Part shown: piece after piece, positions 7,327-16,103 of the stretch
Numbering within the stretch: the first letter of the stretch is position 1
Layout: every line of letters starts with the position of its first letter
Assembly (NCBI GenBank): GCA_947574135.1
Contig: CANPIM010000033.1
Location: 1 to 39,000 of the forward strand
Length of the DNA: 39,000 nucleotides
Direction: 5' to 3'
Source of the DNA: an uncultured Lachnospiraceae bacterium
Lineage (GTDB): Bacteria; Bacillota; Clostridia; Lachnospirales; Lachnospiraceae
The notes under the pieces: generated by a model
Told to the model about the DNA's origin: nothing
The model's input: only the letters and a program-made list of their open reading frames with translations
Database searches by the model: none
Made by a program: the position numbers and the translations under genes

Positions 7327-8499
7327 ATGAATCAGTTGATCTTTGAGGGGCGTTCTCTGGCGGGAATCGTATCGTCGATTATCCGACAGGATGCTCTGCG
7401 CGTATCGTATAGCCGTCTGGATTGGGAACGTATGTTTCGAATCGCGGATTATCATAAGGTTGCAAATATTGTATATCTTGGTATTCTTGGATATCGGGAG
7501 TCCCTGCCGGAAAAATGGTGGGAGCGATTTTTTGAGAAATATCAGGAATCCTTACTGTTTGGAGAAAATTATAAGGAATCCATAAGGGAAGTGCTGACCT
7601 GGCTGGATATGCGGGGGATTTCCTGTACGGTGCTGGTTTCGGAGGCTGTGCGGGAGCTCTATCAGATCCCGGAGGCTGCGGATGTGACACCCCTTCAAAT
7701 ATTCCTGAATGAGGAGAAGTATCATCTGGTGAAGGGATATCTGATAGACTTGGGTTATGAGACGGATCAGATCTACAGTGGTTTGGGAGAACGCTTTCAG
7801 AGGGTTTCTGCGATCCCTATTAGCTTATATCATAAGCTGCCTTTCCGGACCAGCGGATATGACAGAAATATGAGGCGGATTCTGGAGACAGCGATTTTGC
7901 GAGAGCCCTATAAGTATATTCGGATACTTCCTGTGGAGAGCGAATTTCTTTTCCGTCTGGCCGGAGCGGCGTACCGTTATGTAACTGACGAGCTGACCAT
8001 GCGGGAGGTGCTGGATCTGCAGCTCTGCCATCGGGCTTGGCGGGATCATATCCGGAAGGATGCAGTGAAAAAGAGACTGGGGGATTTTCAGGTTGATGAG
8101 CTGGCTGAGAAGCTTCTGCGGCTCTCCTATATGTGGTTTGGAGATAAGAAGGATCCCTATTATGAGGGGCCGCCGGAGAATATGGCGGAGTATGATGTGC
8201 TGGAGGAGCGTTTGCTGACCAGGGGAATGGTGAACCACGAGGTTGACGAGCAGGCCCTAAAGCTACAAAAGCTGGTGCAGAAGGAGCTGGATAAGGAGAA
8301 GAGGGCAGAGGAGAAAGAGAAAAGAAAGGAACGGCGAAAAGAGCGCTTGGAGAAAGTGCAAAGATGGTTCCGCTGGGCTTTTCCCGATTATCATTATATG
8401 TCCTCCATTTATCCGAAGGTGGAAAAAATACCTGCTCTTTTGCCGGTATTTTGGATCGTCAGAGGTGTGCGGCTTATTTGGCGTGCCTTGGCAGGATAG
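7327..8499 (+). CDS. Nucleotidyltransferase-family protein, apparently lacking the active site
   Basis: 390 residues. The layout fits the uncharacterised nucleotidyltransferase family PF14907 (NTP_transf_5): an N-terminal helical part, a central region about 85-210, and a C-terminus reading FPDYHYMSSIYPKVEK then LLPVFWIVRGVRLIWR, typical of that family. Members usually carry an R-x-x-GDIDLLV-like Asp-x-Asp motif after a 'LLKG' segment. Here the equivalent stretch reads VLVSEAVRELYQIPEAAD then VTPLQIFL, with no acidic pair, so catalysis is doubtful. Residues about 300-325 form a very basic KEKRKERRKER helix. It is the last gene of the fliD-fliS operon; a role tied to the flagellum is inferred from this position. 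A strong terminator follows. Confidence 0.7.
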   Translation: MNQLIFEGRSLAGIVSSIIRQDALRVSYSRLDWERMFRIADYHKVANIVYLGILGYRESLPEKWWERFFEKYQESLLFGENYKESIREVLTWLDMRGISCTVLVSEAVRELYQIPEAADVTPLQIFLNEEKYHLVKGYLIDLGYETDQIYSGLGERFQRVSAIPISLYHKLPFRTSGYDRNMRRILETAILREPYKYIRILPVESEFLFRLAGAAYRYVTDELTMREVLDLQLCHRAWRDHIRKDAVKKRLGDFQVDELAEKLLRLSYMWFGDKKDPYYEGPPENMAEYDVLEERLLTRGMVNHEVDEQALKLQKLVQKELDKEKRAEEKEKRKERRKERLEKVQRWFRWAFPDYHYMSSIYPKVEKIPALLPVFWIVRGVRLIWRALAG

Positions 8500-8514
8500 A
8501 CGGACAGAGAACAA

Positions 8515-8570
8515 TAAAAACACCTCTTTGTTCTGGGTGATATTTCCGGAATAAAGAGGTGTCTGATTTT
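8515..8570. terminator. Bidirectional intrinsic terminator between the fliD operon and csrA
   Basis: A perfect 10-bp inverted repeat, ACACCTCTTT (8520-8529) and AAAGAGGTGT (8553-8562), with a 23-base loop. On the minus strand the stem is followed by TTTTTATTG, and on the plus strand by CTGATTTTT, so it can end both converging operons. Confidence 0.85.
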
Positions 8571-8590
8571 TATGTGGAATTTTATTGTAC

Positions 8591-8845
8591 TCAGATGTCT
8601 GTTGCTTTTACGACATCTTTTTGTCGTTTCAGTATAGACTGCAGCTGCATAACAGAATCAATTTGCGGCTTTATGGCCACTTTATTGCTCTGCTCAGCCT
8701 CGGACAGCTCCTCACGCAAAATGGATATTTGCTTTGGGGCATCAATGGCTAAACGGACACCATCGCCGGCACAGTCAATGACAGTGATACGGATATTTTC
8801 GCCAATCAGAAGGCTCTCATTTTTTTTGCGCCGCAGAATCAGCAT
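8591..8845 (-). CDS. csrA: Translational regulator CsrA
   Basis: RNA-binding dimer that blocks translation by covering GGA-containing ribosome binding sites; in Bacillus its target is hag and its antagonist is FliW. The start is set at the ATG of MLILRRKKNESLLIG because this is the invariant CsrA N-terminus and a GAGGGGAG precedes it; the frame extends 25 codons further upstream but that part lies inside fliW. At 84 residues it is slightly longer than the usual 61-75; the extra length is a charged C-terminal tail after residue 55. It overlaps the end of fliW by 29 bases and is last in the flgM-csrA operon. Confidence 0.95.
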   Translation of the reverse strand: MLILRRKKNESLLIGENIRITVIDCAGDGVRLAIDAPKQISILREELSEAEQSNKVAIKPQIDSVMQLQSILKRQKDVVKATDI

Positions 8846-9314
8846 GGTTGTCACTCCCCTCGTCAGTATTTGCAGAATCAGATACGGAAGGGAAGGAACC
8901 CAGCGTATGACGGCATTCATAGGGAGAATCCGCCAGAATCACCTGCATTCCCTGGCGTGTATTGGGATTGATGACCAGAGGGCATTTTAGATTCACGGTG
9001 TTCTCCAGATAATTGCTGTGTATGGTACAAATGGTATAGTAGGAAAGCTCCCCGCTTTCCTTTACATTCAGGCAGGAAAGCTCCTCCCAGGTTAACCGGG
9101 GATCATAGTCAGGACAGAGATAGTAGGGATTGATCAGGGCAAAGCCTACGCTCTGATCCTCCACAGACTGCATAAGCAGAGTGGAATCGTCCTCCTCGTC
9201 CAGGCTCAGAAAGAGATATTTTTTTAAGTCAGGGAAACCAAACAGTCCGTCAGCAAAAGTGATCAGACTGTCTGCCTCGTATTCTACAGTACCGTAGTCG
9301 GTTTCTAGTGTCAT
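8817..9314 (-). CDS. fliW: Flagellar assembly factor FliW
   Basis: Binds flagellin and CsrA alternately, so that free flagellin releases FliW to bind CsrA or the reverse. The 165-residue protein shows the family features LITFADGLFGFPDLKKYLFL, FALINPYYLCPDY and VNLKCPLVINPNTRQGMQVIL. The last 25-30 residues are an acidic/Ser-rich tail not present in short FliW proteins, and they overlap the csrA start. AGGAGTG precedes the ATG. Confidence 0.95.
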   Translation of the reverse strand: MTLETDYGTVEYEADSLITFADGLFGFPDLKKYLFLSLDEEDDSTLLMQSVEDQSVGFALINPYYLCPDYDPRLTWEELSCLNVKESGELSYYTICTIHSNYLENTVNLKCPLVINPNTRQGMQVILADSPYECRHTLGSFPSVSDSANTDEGSDNHADSAAQKK

Positions 9315-9329
9315 ATTTATTTGTCACTC

Positions 9330-9998
9330 CTATGTGGATAAATTAATAGTGCCGCCTCTGTCAGCGGTTCTGGGAGGTACATAATTAAAATCTCCCAAAT
9401 ATTCAAAACGCAATTCCGGCCGTTGTGTAACGATAGTCATTACCATGGGTGGCAGAAAGGTAAGTTCACCCTTGGCCACGCGCATTTCCAGCGCCCCTCT
9501 TTGGGCCGTATAGGAAGAGGTAAACTCCTGTGGAGAAGAACTTCCATGGCCGGGAAGCGTCATGGGCGCTGCCTCATAAGCAACTGTAGGAACCGTTGCC
9601 GTATTCACGTTTGCAGATGCTAGCGTAGAAGCAGAAATACCTCCGCCATAGGACGTGGAAGAAACTGACCCAGAAGAGGTCTGGGTATGAGTAACTGCTG
9701 GTTGTTGTGTGGATACAGGCTTTGGTCTCACAGCTGTCTGCTGTTTAGTCACCATCTGCTGTCTGGAAACAGGCTGCATTTGGGGTGCAGCATTTCTCCG
9801 GGAAAAGGTCCGGTTGATTCGGCTAATCTCCTCCATGGATACGGTAGGACTGGATGTGTGGCGATTTTGAAAGGAAATTTGGCGAGCCAAAGCCTTTCGC
9901 CGCTCCATATCCACAGAGTCTGCGCTAACCAGACGAGCGCTCTGGGTGAGCCGAACCGTCTGCATAGGTATGGAAGTGATTTTTATAAGCTGTTCCAT
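9330..9998 (-). CDS. YviE-like (DUF6470-type) protein between flgL and fliW
   Basis: 222 residues. In Bacillus the gene in this position, between flgL and fliW, is yviE (DUF6470). The N-terminus (IKITSIPMQTVRLTQSARL) and C-terminus (LEMRVAKGELTFLPP then PELRFEYLGDFNYVP) form short beta-rich segments; the middle, about residues 50-165, is a low-complexity Gln/Thr/Ser/Val linker. No signal peptide. The function is unknown even in Bacillus. The family assignment relies on order and general layout more than on sequence. Confidence 0.6.
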   Translation of the reverse strand: MEQLIKITSIPMQTVRLTQSARLVSADSVDMERRKALARQISFQNRHTSSPTVSMEEISRINRTFSRRNAAPQMQPVSRQQMVTKQQTAVRPKPVSTQQPAVTHTQTSSGSVSSTSYGGGISASTLASANVNTATVPTVAYEAAPMTLPGHGSSSPQEFTSSYTAQRGALEMRVAKGELTFLPPMVMTIVTQRPELRFEYLGDFNYVPPRTADRGGTINLST

Positions 9999-10052
9999 AT
10001 AGCAAAACCCCCTTCTTACTTATATGGAGAACATATTATTTTGAAATGCTTA

Positions 10053-11210
10053 TTATCTTACAAAATCAAACAAGGAAGAGCTCATCAGGTTGGAGCCCAG
10101 CTGTAAAGCCGCTTTGTATGCATACTGGCTGTCAAACATTTCCATAATGGATTGATAGGGATCGGCACCGGCCACGTTGGCATACTGGGTTTTCAGGGAA
10201 TCCCGCAAAACCTCCAGCTTTGTCTGGGTGGTTTCCAGGGTGTGATACTTAGTACCCAGATCCGAGTAGAAGGTGCTGACTGTGTGTTCCCCTACCGTCA
10301 TATCCTCTACCAGACGCTCCAAATCATCCTGCAATACGGCGCGATTATCGTATAAAGGATCTCCGGGATCCAAATATTTATTCATGGCCATAACACTCTG
10401 GGATACCAGACCAAGAGGACCATTTTTAAGGCGCTCCATAATGTCTGCTGTGGCAGCGGCTGTATCTGCCACAGGTGGCGTATAGGTGGATCTCACTGCG
10501 TCTGAGTTCATACCAGTGAGCACATTCATACCTCCTGTGTATGTGTCCATAAGAGTATCCCTATCACGGATATCACCGTAGCCCAAATCCATATACCCCT
10601 GTTCAGACATAGCCTGAATCAATTTATCAACACTACCTTTTGTTAATTCATATCCATAGGAACCGGTGGCATCATCTCTTTTAAGTTCCATAACAAACTC
10701 TGTAGGAGCAGTTTCTCCCGGAAAGATATGAGTATAGGTAAGCTCCGACGCATCACTGCTCAGAGAGAAGGGGGGTGTGGTCACATCGTTTCCGCCGTAT
10801 ACATAAAAGTCCTGATACTGGCTGTTTAAATCATTTACCATCATCTGAGCCTTCTGCACCAGATCATCCCGGAGAGTAGCCATGGCTGTGGGAGAAGTGG
10901 TACCAGTCAGACCCTTTAAAACCATATCATTTTTTGCACCCTTTAAGAGCTGCTGGATGTCGTAAACCCCGTCCTCCTGCTGCTCCAGACGGCCACTTAC
11001 ATCTTTTATCAATACCAGTCTGCTCAGTGTTTCCTGATACTGGCTGTCAATTTTTTTGCTCTGATAATAGCTAAGAGGACTTTCCGCAGCGGACTCATAT
11101 TCCTTGCCACTGGAGATTTTATTCATGTTTTTATTTAATCTGGCATGCAGGTCATTGACGGAAGTGGTGTACTTCCGGTATGTGGCCGCATTGGTTACAC
11201 GCATATTCAT
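10053..11210 (-). CDS. flgL: Flagellar hook-associated protein 3
   Basis: Junction protein between hook and filament, secreted with FlgK and FliD. The N-terminus MNMRVTNAATYRKYTTSVN with INKISSGKEYESAAESP-like spacing (here MNKISSGKEYESAAESPLSY) and the C-terminal helix GSNLMSSSLFDFV are the flagellin-like ends of FlgL. The length of 385 residues falls within the family range. GGGAGG lies eight bases upstream of the first ATG (11210), which favours it over the ATG two codons later. Confidence 0.95.
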   Translation of the reverse strand: MNMRVTNAATYRKYTTSVNDLHARLNKNMNKISSGKEYESAAESPLSYYQSKKIDSQYQETLSRLVLIKDVSGRLEQQEDGVYDIQQLLKGAKNDMVLKGLTGTTSPTAMATLRDDLVQKAQMMVNDLNSQYQDFYVYGGNDVTTPPFSLSSDASELTYTHIFPGETAPTEFVMELKRDDATGSYGYELTKGSVDKLIQAMSEQGYMDLGYGDIRDRDTLMDTYTGGMNVLTGMNSDAVRSTYTPPVADTAAATADIMERLKNGPLGLVSQSVMAMNKYLDPGDPLYDNRAVLQDDLERLVEDMTVGEHTVSTFYSDLGTKYHTLETTQTKLEVLRDSLKTQYANVAGADPYQSIMEMFDSQYAYKAALQLGSNLMSSSLFDFVR

Positions 11211-11247
11211 ATTGATTACCTCCCTAAAATTCTAGTTATCAGCGCAG

Positions 11248-13092
11248 TTACCGCCCTACAACTCCGGTGCTGTTAATGAGTTTATCCAGCATTTGATCCA
11301 GAGCAGTCATAAAACGGGATGCAGCGCTGTAAGCGGCTGAGAACTGCATCATGTTGGATGCTTCCTCATCCAGGCTGACTCCGGACATGGAATCCCTGGA
11401 ACCCTGGATTCCGTTTAGCACGGTAACATTGGTTTTCAGGGCCACGGAATTATGATAGGAATCATTGGCCAGGGTGGTGGATACATGGTTCATATAGTCG
11501 GCAAAGGAATTTCCTTTCAGGGCCAATAGCTCATCGTTTGCAGTAAGGCCAGCAGCTTGAAAAATATTGCTCAAATTTTTATTGCTGTTTGGCGGATAGG
11601 TGGCCTTCATGGCCTCCAGCAGGTTTAGCACCGTATCCGTAGGGTTTTTTGTGCCGTTAGCAGCGCTACCGGCTTTACTCACATGAACCTTTCCGTTAGA
11701 CCAGTCGATGTTAATTCCGATATTAGCAGCAGTAATGTCACCATTATCTTTACTCGTAAGTAAAACCTGGGTGGTGGGATCGATGCCATTATCTTTGAGT
11801 GACTGGTCATTTCTTGCACCATCAATATTAATTTCATTAACAACTGTGGCAAAAGTCTTGGCAAGATTGTCAAGCTGTCTCCGGTAATACTCGTAACCGT
11901 TTACATCCTCCAGACCATTTTCAGCTTCTTTTCTACCTGCATCTTTGCGCCCATCCTTCCACAGCATATCCAGGCTGGCCTGTATGGATCCGCCGGACAG
12001 CTGATTTAAACCAGTTGTACCGGCTGTATTTTCCATTGCAGCCTTGGAAAGCTCGAAGGTACCCCCCGGATTTTTGTTTTTGAGATCTATTGCACTGGCC
12101 GTAAAGGTAAGGGTAAACTGATCCGGATAGGGCTTATCGGCATTTAGCTTGGTCAGCTCCAGCTTTCCGTAATTTTCATCCCCATTTCCCTGGGTGCCCT
12201 CCACCAGCGTCAGTCGCTGAGACACACCATTGGCATCCGTATACAGCATTTCCACCCGCAGATCATCCGGCCATTCCTTCTTGGCAATGGGATTCCCATT
12301 CTTATCCAGGTAATAGGTCTCACTCAAATCCGGCGTAACGCCGTCGGCAGCCAGCCCGTCATGGGCCGGATCCTTGTAGTAAGTAACCTCAATGGGAATA
12401 TAGTTAGCCAGCTTATCCAGCAGTACATTTCGCTCATCCATCAGCTCCAGGCTTTGCTGTCCAAGAATCTGGTTCTGCTTAATCTGCCGGTTTAAGTTGC
12501 CGATCTGCCGTAAGATATCATTTACATCCTCCACAGCGCCGTTTTCCGTGGAGGTGGAGCCGTCCAGACGGATATACTCCTGCAGCTCTGCCTCGTCAAG
12601 CTTCCGGGAAGCGTCGTTGAGCAGGTTGGTTAAGGCCTTCATCCGGGAGCGGAGCTCAGATTCATAGATGGGATCGTTGACCTTGGGAGAGTCCTGCATA
12701 TTTTCCAGGCTTGCACGAATCTCGTTAAAGGCCTGGTTAATGCCCACAATTTCGGACTCGTCGAAAATTTTGGACAGACTGTCCAGAGCTGTCTGGAGCC
12801 CGTCGGTGTAGCTGGATTTGTACATCTGGCTGCGATACTGGGCATCCAGATAGGGATCCCGAATCTGTGTCACCTTATCCATGTGTACACCGAAGCCTAC
12901 AATGACCTCGGAGCCATTCATATAGGTAGCCACCGGGGACTTGTAATTCACACTGGATGTCTGGAGTGACTGCCTTGTGTAGCCCACGGTGTTCATATTA
13001 GAAAGGTTATGTCCGATAATGTCCAATCGTTTCTGATTTTCCTGCAGGGCAGACAGAGCGGTTGTAAAACCGGAAAAGGTTGCTCGTACCAT
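11248..13092 (-). CDS. flgK: Flagellar hook-associated protein 1
   Basis: 614 residues. N-terminal flagellar-rod motif (GFTTALSALQENQKRLDIIGHNLSNMNTVGYTRQ in two parts) and C-terminal EEASNMMQFSAAYSAASRFMTALDQML, both diagnostic for FlgK. Forms the first of the two hook-filament adaptor rings. Ribosome binding site GGAGG lies just upstream. Ordered between flgN and flgL; FlgN is its expected export chaperone. Confidence 0.97.
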   Translation of the reverse strand: MVRATFSGFTTALSALQENQKRLDIIGHNLSNMNTVGYTRQSLQTSSVNYKSPVATYMNGSEVIVGFGVHMDKVTQIRDPYLDAQYRSQMYKSSYTDGLQTALDSLSKIFDESEIVGINQAFNEIRASLENMQDSPKVNDPIYESELRSRMKALTNLLNDASRKLDEAELQEYIRLDGSTSTENGAVEDVNDILRQIGNLNRQIKQNQILGQQSLELMDERNVLLDKLANYIPIEVTYYKDPAHDGLAADGVTPDLSETYYLDKNGNPIAKKEWPDDLRVEMLYTDANGVSQRLTLVEGTQGNGDENYGKLELTKLNADKPYPDQFTLTFTASAIDLKNKNPGGTFELSKAAMENTAGTTGLNQLSGGSIQASLDMLWKDGRKDAGRKEAENGLEDVNGYEYYRRQLDNLAKTFATVVNEINIDGARNDQSLKDNGIDPTTQVLLTSKDNGDITAANIGINIDWSNGKVHVSKAGSAANGTKNPTDTVLNLLEAMKATYPPNSNKNLSNIFQAAGLTANDELLALKGNSFADYMNHVSTTLANDSYHNSVALKTNVTVLNGIQGSRDSMSGVSLDEEASNMMQFSAAYSAASRFMTALDQMLDKLINSTGVVGR

Positions 13093-13127
13093 AAATGTTT
13101 ATCCTCCAAATCTAATAAACTGTAATG

Positions 13128-13610
13128 TTAAACATATGTATCATGAATCCGTGCAGCAGAAGAGGCAGCCGGGGCGGCTTTCCGCTCGCTGTCATAGGCG
13201 CTTCCCTGCTGCTGCATGGCGATGATTTCCAATTCACGAAGCCGTACATTCAAGATTTTTTCTGCAGAGTCCCGGGACTGGGAAAGCCGCTTTAGCTGCT
13301 GTTCCAAATCCTGGAACAGTGGGGAAAGGGTCTCCAGTTGCGCGGGGGATGCTTTCTCCAAAATCTCCTTGATGGTGAGATCCTCCCAATCCAAAATCTT
13401 TTGCCATTTGATCCGGTGCTGCTCCAGGCCGCGAAGCTTTAATAGAAGTGCCTGCTCCTCCTGAATACAGTCATCCAGCAGATGATGATGCTTTTCGGCG
13501 GCCACAGTGGCCTTCGTCTCCTCTACTCGGGAGATCTCAGCGGCCACAGCGGCCAAATCCCGTATTACGGCAGTGTATTCAACAAATGGGTCCTGTGTGG
13601 TTTGACTCAT
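13128..13610 (-). CDS. flgN: FlgN-family export chaperone
   Basis: 160-residue, mostly alpha-helical protein located between flgM and flgK, the standard place for flgN. It has the FlgN-type central stretch LLDDCIQEEQALLLKLRGLEQHR. It chaperones FlgK and FlgL to the export gate. A Ser/Ala-rich disordered tail occupies about the last 25 residues. Confidence 0.88.
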   Translation of the reverse strand: MSQTTQDPFVEYTAVIRDLAAVAAEISRVEETKATVAAEKHHHLLDDCIQEEQALLLKLRGLEQHRIKWQKILDWEDLTIKEILEKASPAQLETLSPLFQDLEQQLKRLSQSRDSAEKILNVRLRELEIIAMQQQGSAYDSERKAAPAASSAARIHDTYV

Positions 13611-13671
13611 AGATAATCTATATGCTCCCTTCTGTAAGAGGGGATATGACTCCCCATCGTTTCATGGGTGT

Positions 13672-13965
13672 CTAATTCAATCCCAGCAGACGTCCGGCAA
13701 TGCGGTCCGCGTCCGGATGATAGGTGCCGGCGGAAACTCTGGATTTGAGATCCTGTACCCGTTCAGGGGTAGCTCCTTCGCTGAGCTGAGCGGCCGCACT
13801 GCGGGCAAGAACCCGGGCAAAGCTGGTCTCCTGGCTACTCTGTGCACCGTGGATAGTTACCGTATCATAGTTTCCCTTGGTTTTTCCGGCCACGGGTGTC
13901 CTTTTGCTCTGGGACGGAACCGGAGTACGATAGGAAGGATTTACGGTTTGAAATCTGATATTCAT
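13672..13965 (-). CDS. flgM: Anti-sigma-28 factor FlgM
   Basis: 97 residues. The C-terminal half has the FlgM pattern: DTVTIHG, then ARSAAAQL, then RVQDLKSRVSAGTYHPDADRIAGRLLG. It binds sigma-28 until the hook is finished and FlgM is exported. AGGAGG precedes the ATG. First gene of the flgM-to-csrA operon. Confidence 0.95.
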   Translation of the reverse strand: MNIRFQTVNPSYRTPVPSQSKRTPVAGKTKGNYDTVTIHGAQSSQETSFARVLARSAAAQLSEGATPERVQDLKSRVSAGTYHPDADRIAGRLLGLN

Positions 13966-14042
13966 AAAAGCCTCCTTTCTAAAAGCATGCAGATAATGAG
14001 GCTGTATGCTCTGGCTTCAACATAATATAATCTTATACTATA

Positions 14043-14050
14043 TTATCGGC
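14043..14050 (-). promoter_or_regulatory. Sigma-28 -10 element upstream of flgM
   Basis: On the minus strand the bases read GCCGATAA, an exact match to the sigma-D/FliA -10 element, 78 bases before the flgM ATG. At the normal 15-base spacing there is only TTAT instead of TAAA. Autogenous control of flgM by sigma-28 is common. Confidence 0.5.
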
Positions 14051-14162
14051 ATTTTTTGCTTTCGGATAAGCAAAGCAGGAGTTTTTTACGAATTTTTGAT
14101 GGCTTTTTTGGTTAATTCTGTCAGGCGGAGGATATTTTGGATATAAAAACGGGAAGTTATGC

Positions 14163-14191
14163 TTGCCGTTCTGCTTTCAGGGGAGTATAAT
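14163..14191 (+). promoter_or_regulatory. Sigma-A promoter of the fliK-like/flhB-like operon
   Basis: TTGCCG (14163-14168), exactly 17 bases, TATAAT (14186-14191), 38 bases before the ATG at 14230. It is divergent from flgM in a 264-base gap. Confidence 0.65.
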
Positions 14192-14229
14192 GTTTTTAAA
14201 TAATCTATAAAACGGAAGCGGGAGGAGAT

Positions 14230-15678
14230 ATGGCAAACATATTACAGGTTACAACGCCGGGGCTGAATACAGACAACCGGAATGTGCCAAATCCCACAGA
14301 CCCCCGATATCATGGGGACAATTCTTCAGTTCGAAATCCGGTGGATCCTACCCGTGTCGTCCGGGCGGACGGTCGGGACGGTGAACAGACCGGAAATACA
14401 GCACAAAACGACGTGCAGTACAGCGTCGTTAATTATGGAAGCAATTACGGTGCATTTATCAAGGGACTGGGAGAGAACGGAGATCTGACAGGGGCCTTGG
14501 AGCGCCTGCTCTCCACAGATTTTTCCCTTATCTCGGAGGCAGGACACTCGGAGATAAGCGCTCTTGTGGATCAGTTTTTAATGTCCATGCGAATGGACTC
14601 CCCAGAGGATCTGTTAAATTTTCTTCAGGGACAGCAGGAGCTTCAGGCCAGATTTAGCGGAGATTTTTTCAATAAGCTTCGCTCCATTTTGATGCAAAAT
14701 CCTTCTGACAATTTGCAGGAGTCAGCCCTGGCCTTTTTGAAAAGCTACAATAATTATGCATCCGGATCTCATTTGCTGCAGCAAATGCATTCTCTGACGG
14801 AGGATTTGGAGCAATTATTATTGCGCTCCTACCGGGAGGAGTTTCGGGAGCTGGTCAATGGCATGAACTGGAATGCGGCCAATGGAGACACGGCGGCCAA
14901 TGGCAGGATTTTAAATGGAAGGCTGATTCCCTTCCTTTCTACATATATTTCCCGAATGCACGATTATGGGGCAGTGCGGGACGCCACCATGCTTCTCATT
15001 TACAACGCGGTCCGCTATGAGAACGGAGAGGGTGGAAGGCTGGCCCAGCTTTTGGATCGGATGATGGACGACCGGGATTTTGCCCGGCTTTTTGGCGGGG
15101 ATGCCCAGAGCAGCATAGAGGAGCTTTTAAAGGCAGGGGCAGACGCGGCGGCGGCCCAGCGTCCGGCTATGGCGGATTTTGCCAACAACCTGGCCAATCT
15201 TCTCCTGCGGGGAGCCAACGGGCAGGCGGGACTGGAGAATGTCCAGCAGTTTTACAATATTATGAATGGTATGCTTATGAACGAAAGCGTCTATATGCCT
15301 TTGCTGCATTTTCTTGTGCCCTTCCAGCTGGAGGGGAATGACGTGGTGTCGGAGATGTGGGTAGATCCCGATGCCAGACGCAAGAGTGAGGAGGAAGGCA
15401 GAAAGATTAAGCTTTTTCTGAAGTTTGATATTCAAAGTTTAGGAAAGTTTGAGCTGGTGATGACCCTACAGGATCGGGAGACCAAGATGCAGCTCTTTGT
15501 GCCGCCCCATCTGGCCAAGCAGGATAAAAAGATTCAGACCGATATGGCAGAGCTTATGAAGAAAAACGGCATTCGTCTGGGAGAAATCTCCGTGCTGGGG
15601 CGAATTCGGGACAGAAAGGTAACAGAGGTATTTCCGGAGATCCGGGAAAAGGAGACAACAATCAATGTCAGAATTTGA
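14230..15678 (+). CDS. FliK/YlqG-like protein paired with an FlhB-like gene
   Basis: 482 residues. The N-terminal about 60 residues are disordered (Asn/Asp/Pro-rich), followed by a helical central part. The C-terminal region, about residues 375-470 (LFLKFDIQSLGKFELVMTL, then MQLFVPPHL, then MKKNGIRLGEISVL), has the strand-helix pattern of the FliK hook-length-control C-domain. In Bacillus ylqG, similarly placed, precedes ylqH, which encodes an FlhB-like protein; the same pairing is seen here with a 14-base overlap. A full FliK would normally sit in the early fla/che operon, so this is probably an accessory paralogue. No signal peptide. Confidence 0.65.
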   Translation: MANILQVTTPGLNTDNRNVPNPTDPRYHGDNSSVRNPVDPTRVVRADGRDGEQTGNTAQNDVQYSVVNYGSNYGAFIKGLGENGDLTGALERLLSTDFSLISEAGHSEISALVDQFLMSMRMDSPEDLLNFLQGQQELQARFSGDFFNKLRSILMQNPSDNLQESALAFLKSYNNYASGSHLLQQMHSLTEDLEQLLLRSYREEFRELVNGMNWNAANGDTAANGRILNGRLIPFLSTYISRMHDYGAVRDATMLLIYNAVRYENGEGGRLAQLLDRMMDDRDFARLFGGDAQSSIEELLKAGADAAAAQRPAMADFANNLANLLLRGANGQAGLENVQQFYNIMNGMLMNESVYMPLLHFLVPFQLEGNDVVSEMWVDPDARRKSEEEGRKIKLFLKFDIQSLGKFELVMTLQDRETKMQLFVPPHLAKQDKKIQTDMAELMKKNGIRLGEISVLGRIRDRKVTEVFPEIREKETTINVRI

Positions 15679-16009
15679 TGATTTAATGAAGCAAAAGGCT
15701 GTTGCCTTAAAATACAATCCGGATAAAAACGGGGCGCCGGTGATTGTGGCTTCCGGCATGGGATATCTGGCGGAGCGAATCACGGAGACGGCCATGGCGG
15801 CGGGAGTGCCTGTGTATGAGGATGATTCCCTGGCAACCCTTTTAACCCAGCTGCAGCTGGGAGCGGAGATACCCATGGAGCTGTATCAGGCTATTGTGGA
15901 TATTTACCTGTACTTTCTGGGATATATCCCGGAAAAGGAGCAGGAACTGCCGGAGGAAGAGGACAGCGAGGAGGGAGATTTGGGGAATGAGGAGGAAATT
16001 CCAGACTGA
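15665..16009 (+). CDS. FlhB C-domain homologue (FlhX/YlqH type)
   Basis: 114 residues. Residues about 8-90 match the cytoplasmic C-terminal fragment of FlhB/YscU (AVALKYNPDKNGAPVIVASG, GYLAERITETAMAAGVPVYED, LGAEIPMELYQAIVDIY). The protein starts almost exactly where FlhB is cleaved: the NPTH motif and the four membrane segments are absent, and the last 25 residues are a Glu/Asp-rich tail. Such free FlhB-CC proteins can partly stand in for the cleaved fragment in the export gate. The start overlaps the previous gene by 14 bases with AAGGAG upstream. Confidence 0.88.
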   Translation: MSEFDDLMKQKAVALKYNPDKNGAPVIVASGMGYLAERITETAMAAGVPVYEDDSLATLLTQLQLGAEIPMELYQAIVDIYLYFLGYIPEKEQELPEEEDSEEGDLGNEEEIPD

Positions 16010-16103
16010 CAGACGGTTTTAGGAGCTGTCGGAGAGTCCCCGAAAGTTCAAGGCCAGGCCTTGAGGAAAAAGATTCAATTATAGAAAGAGGAGTAGGGAA
16101 ATT

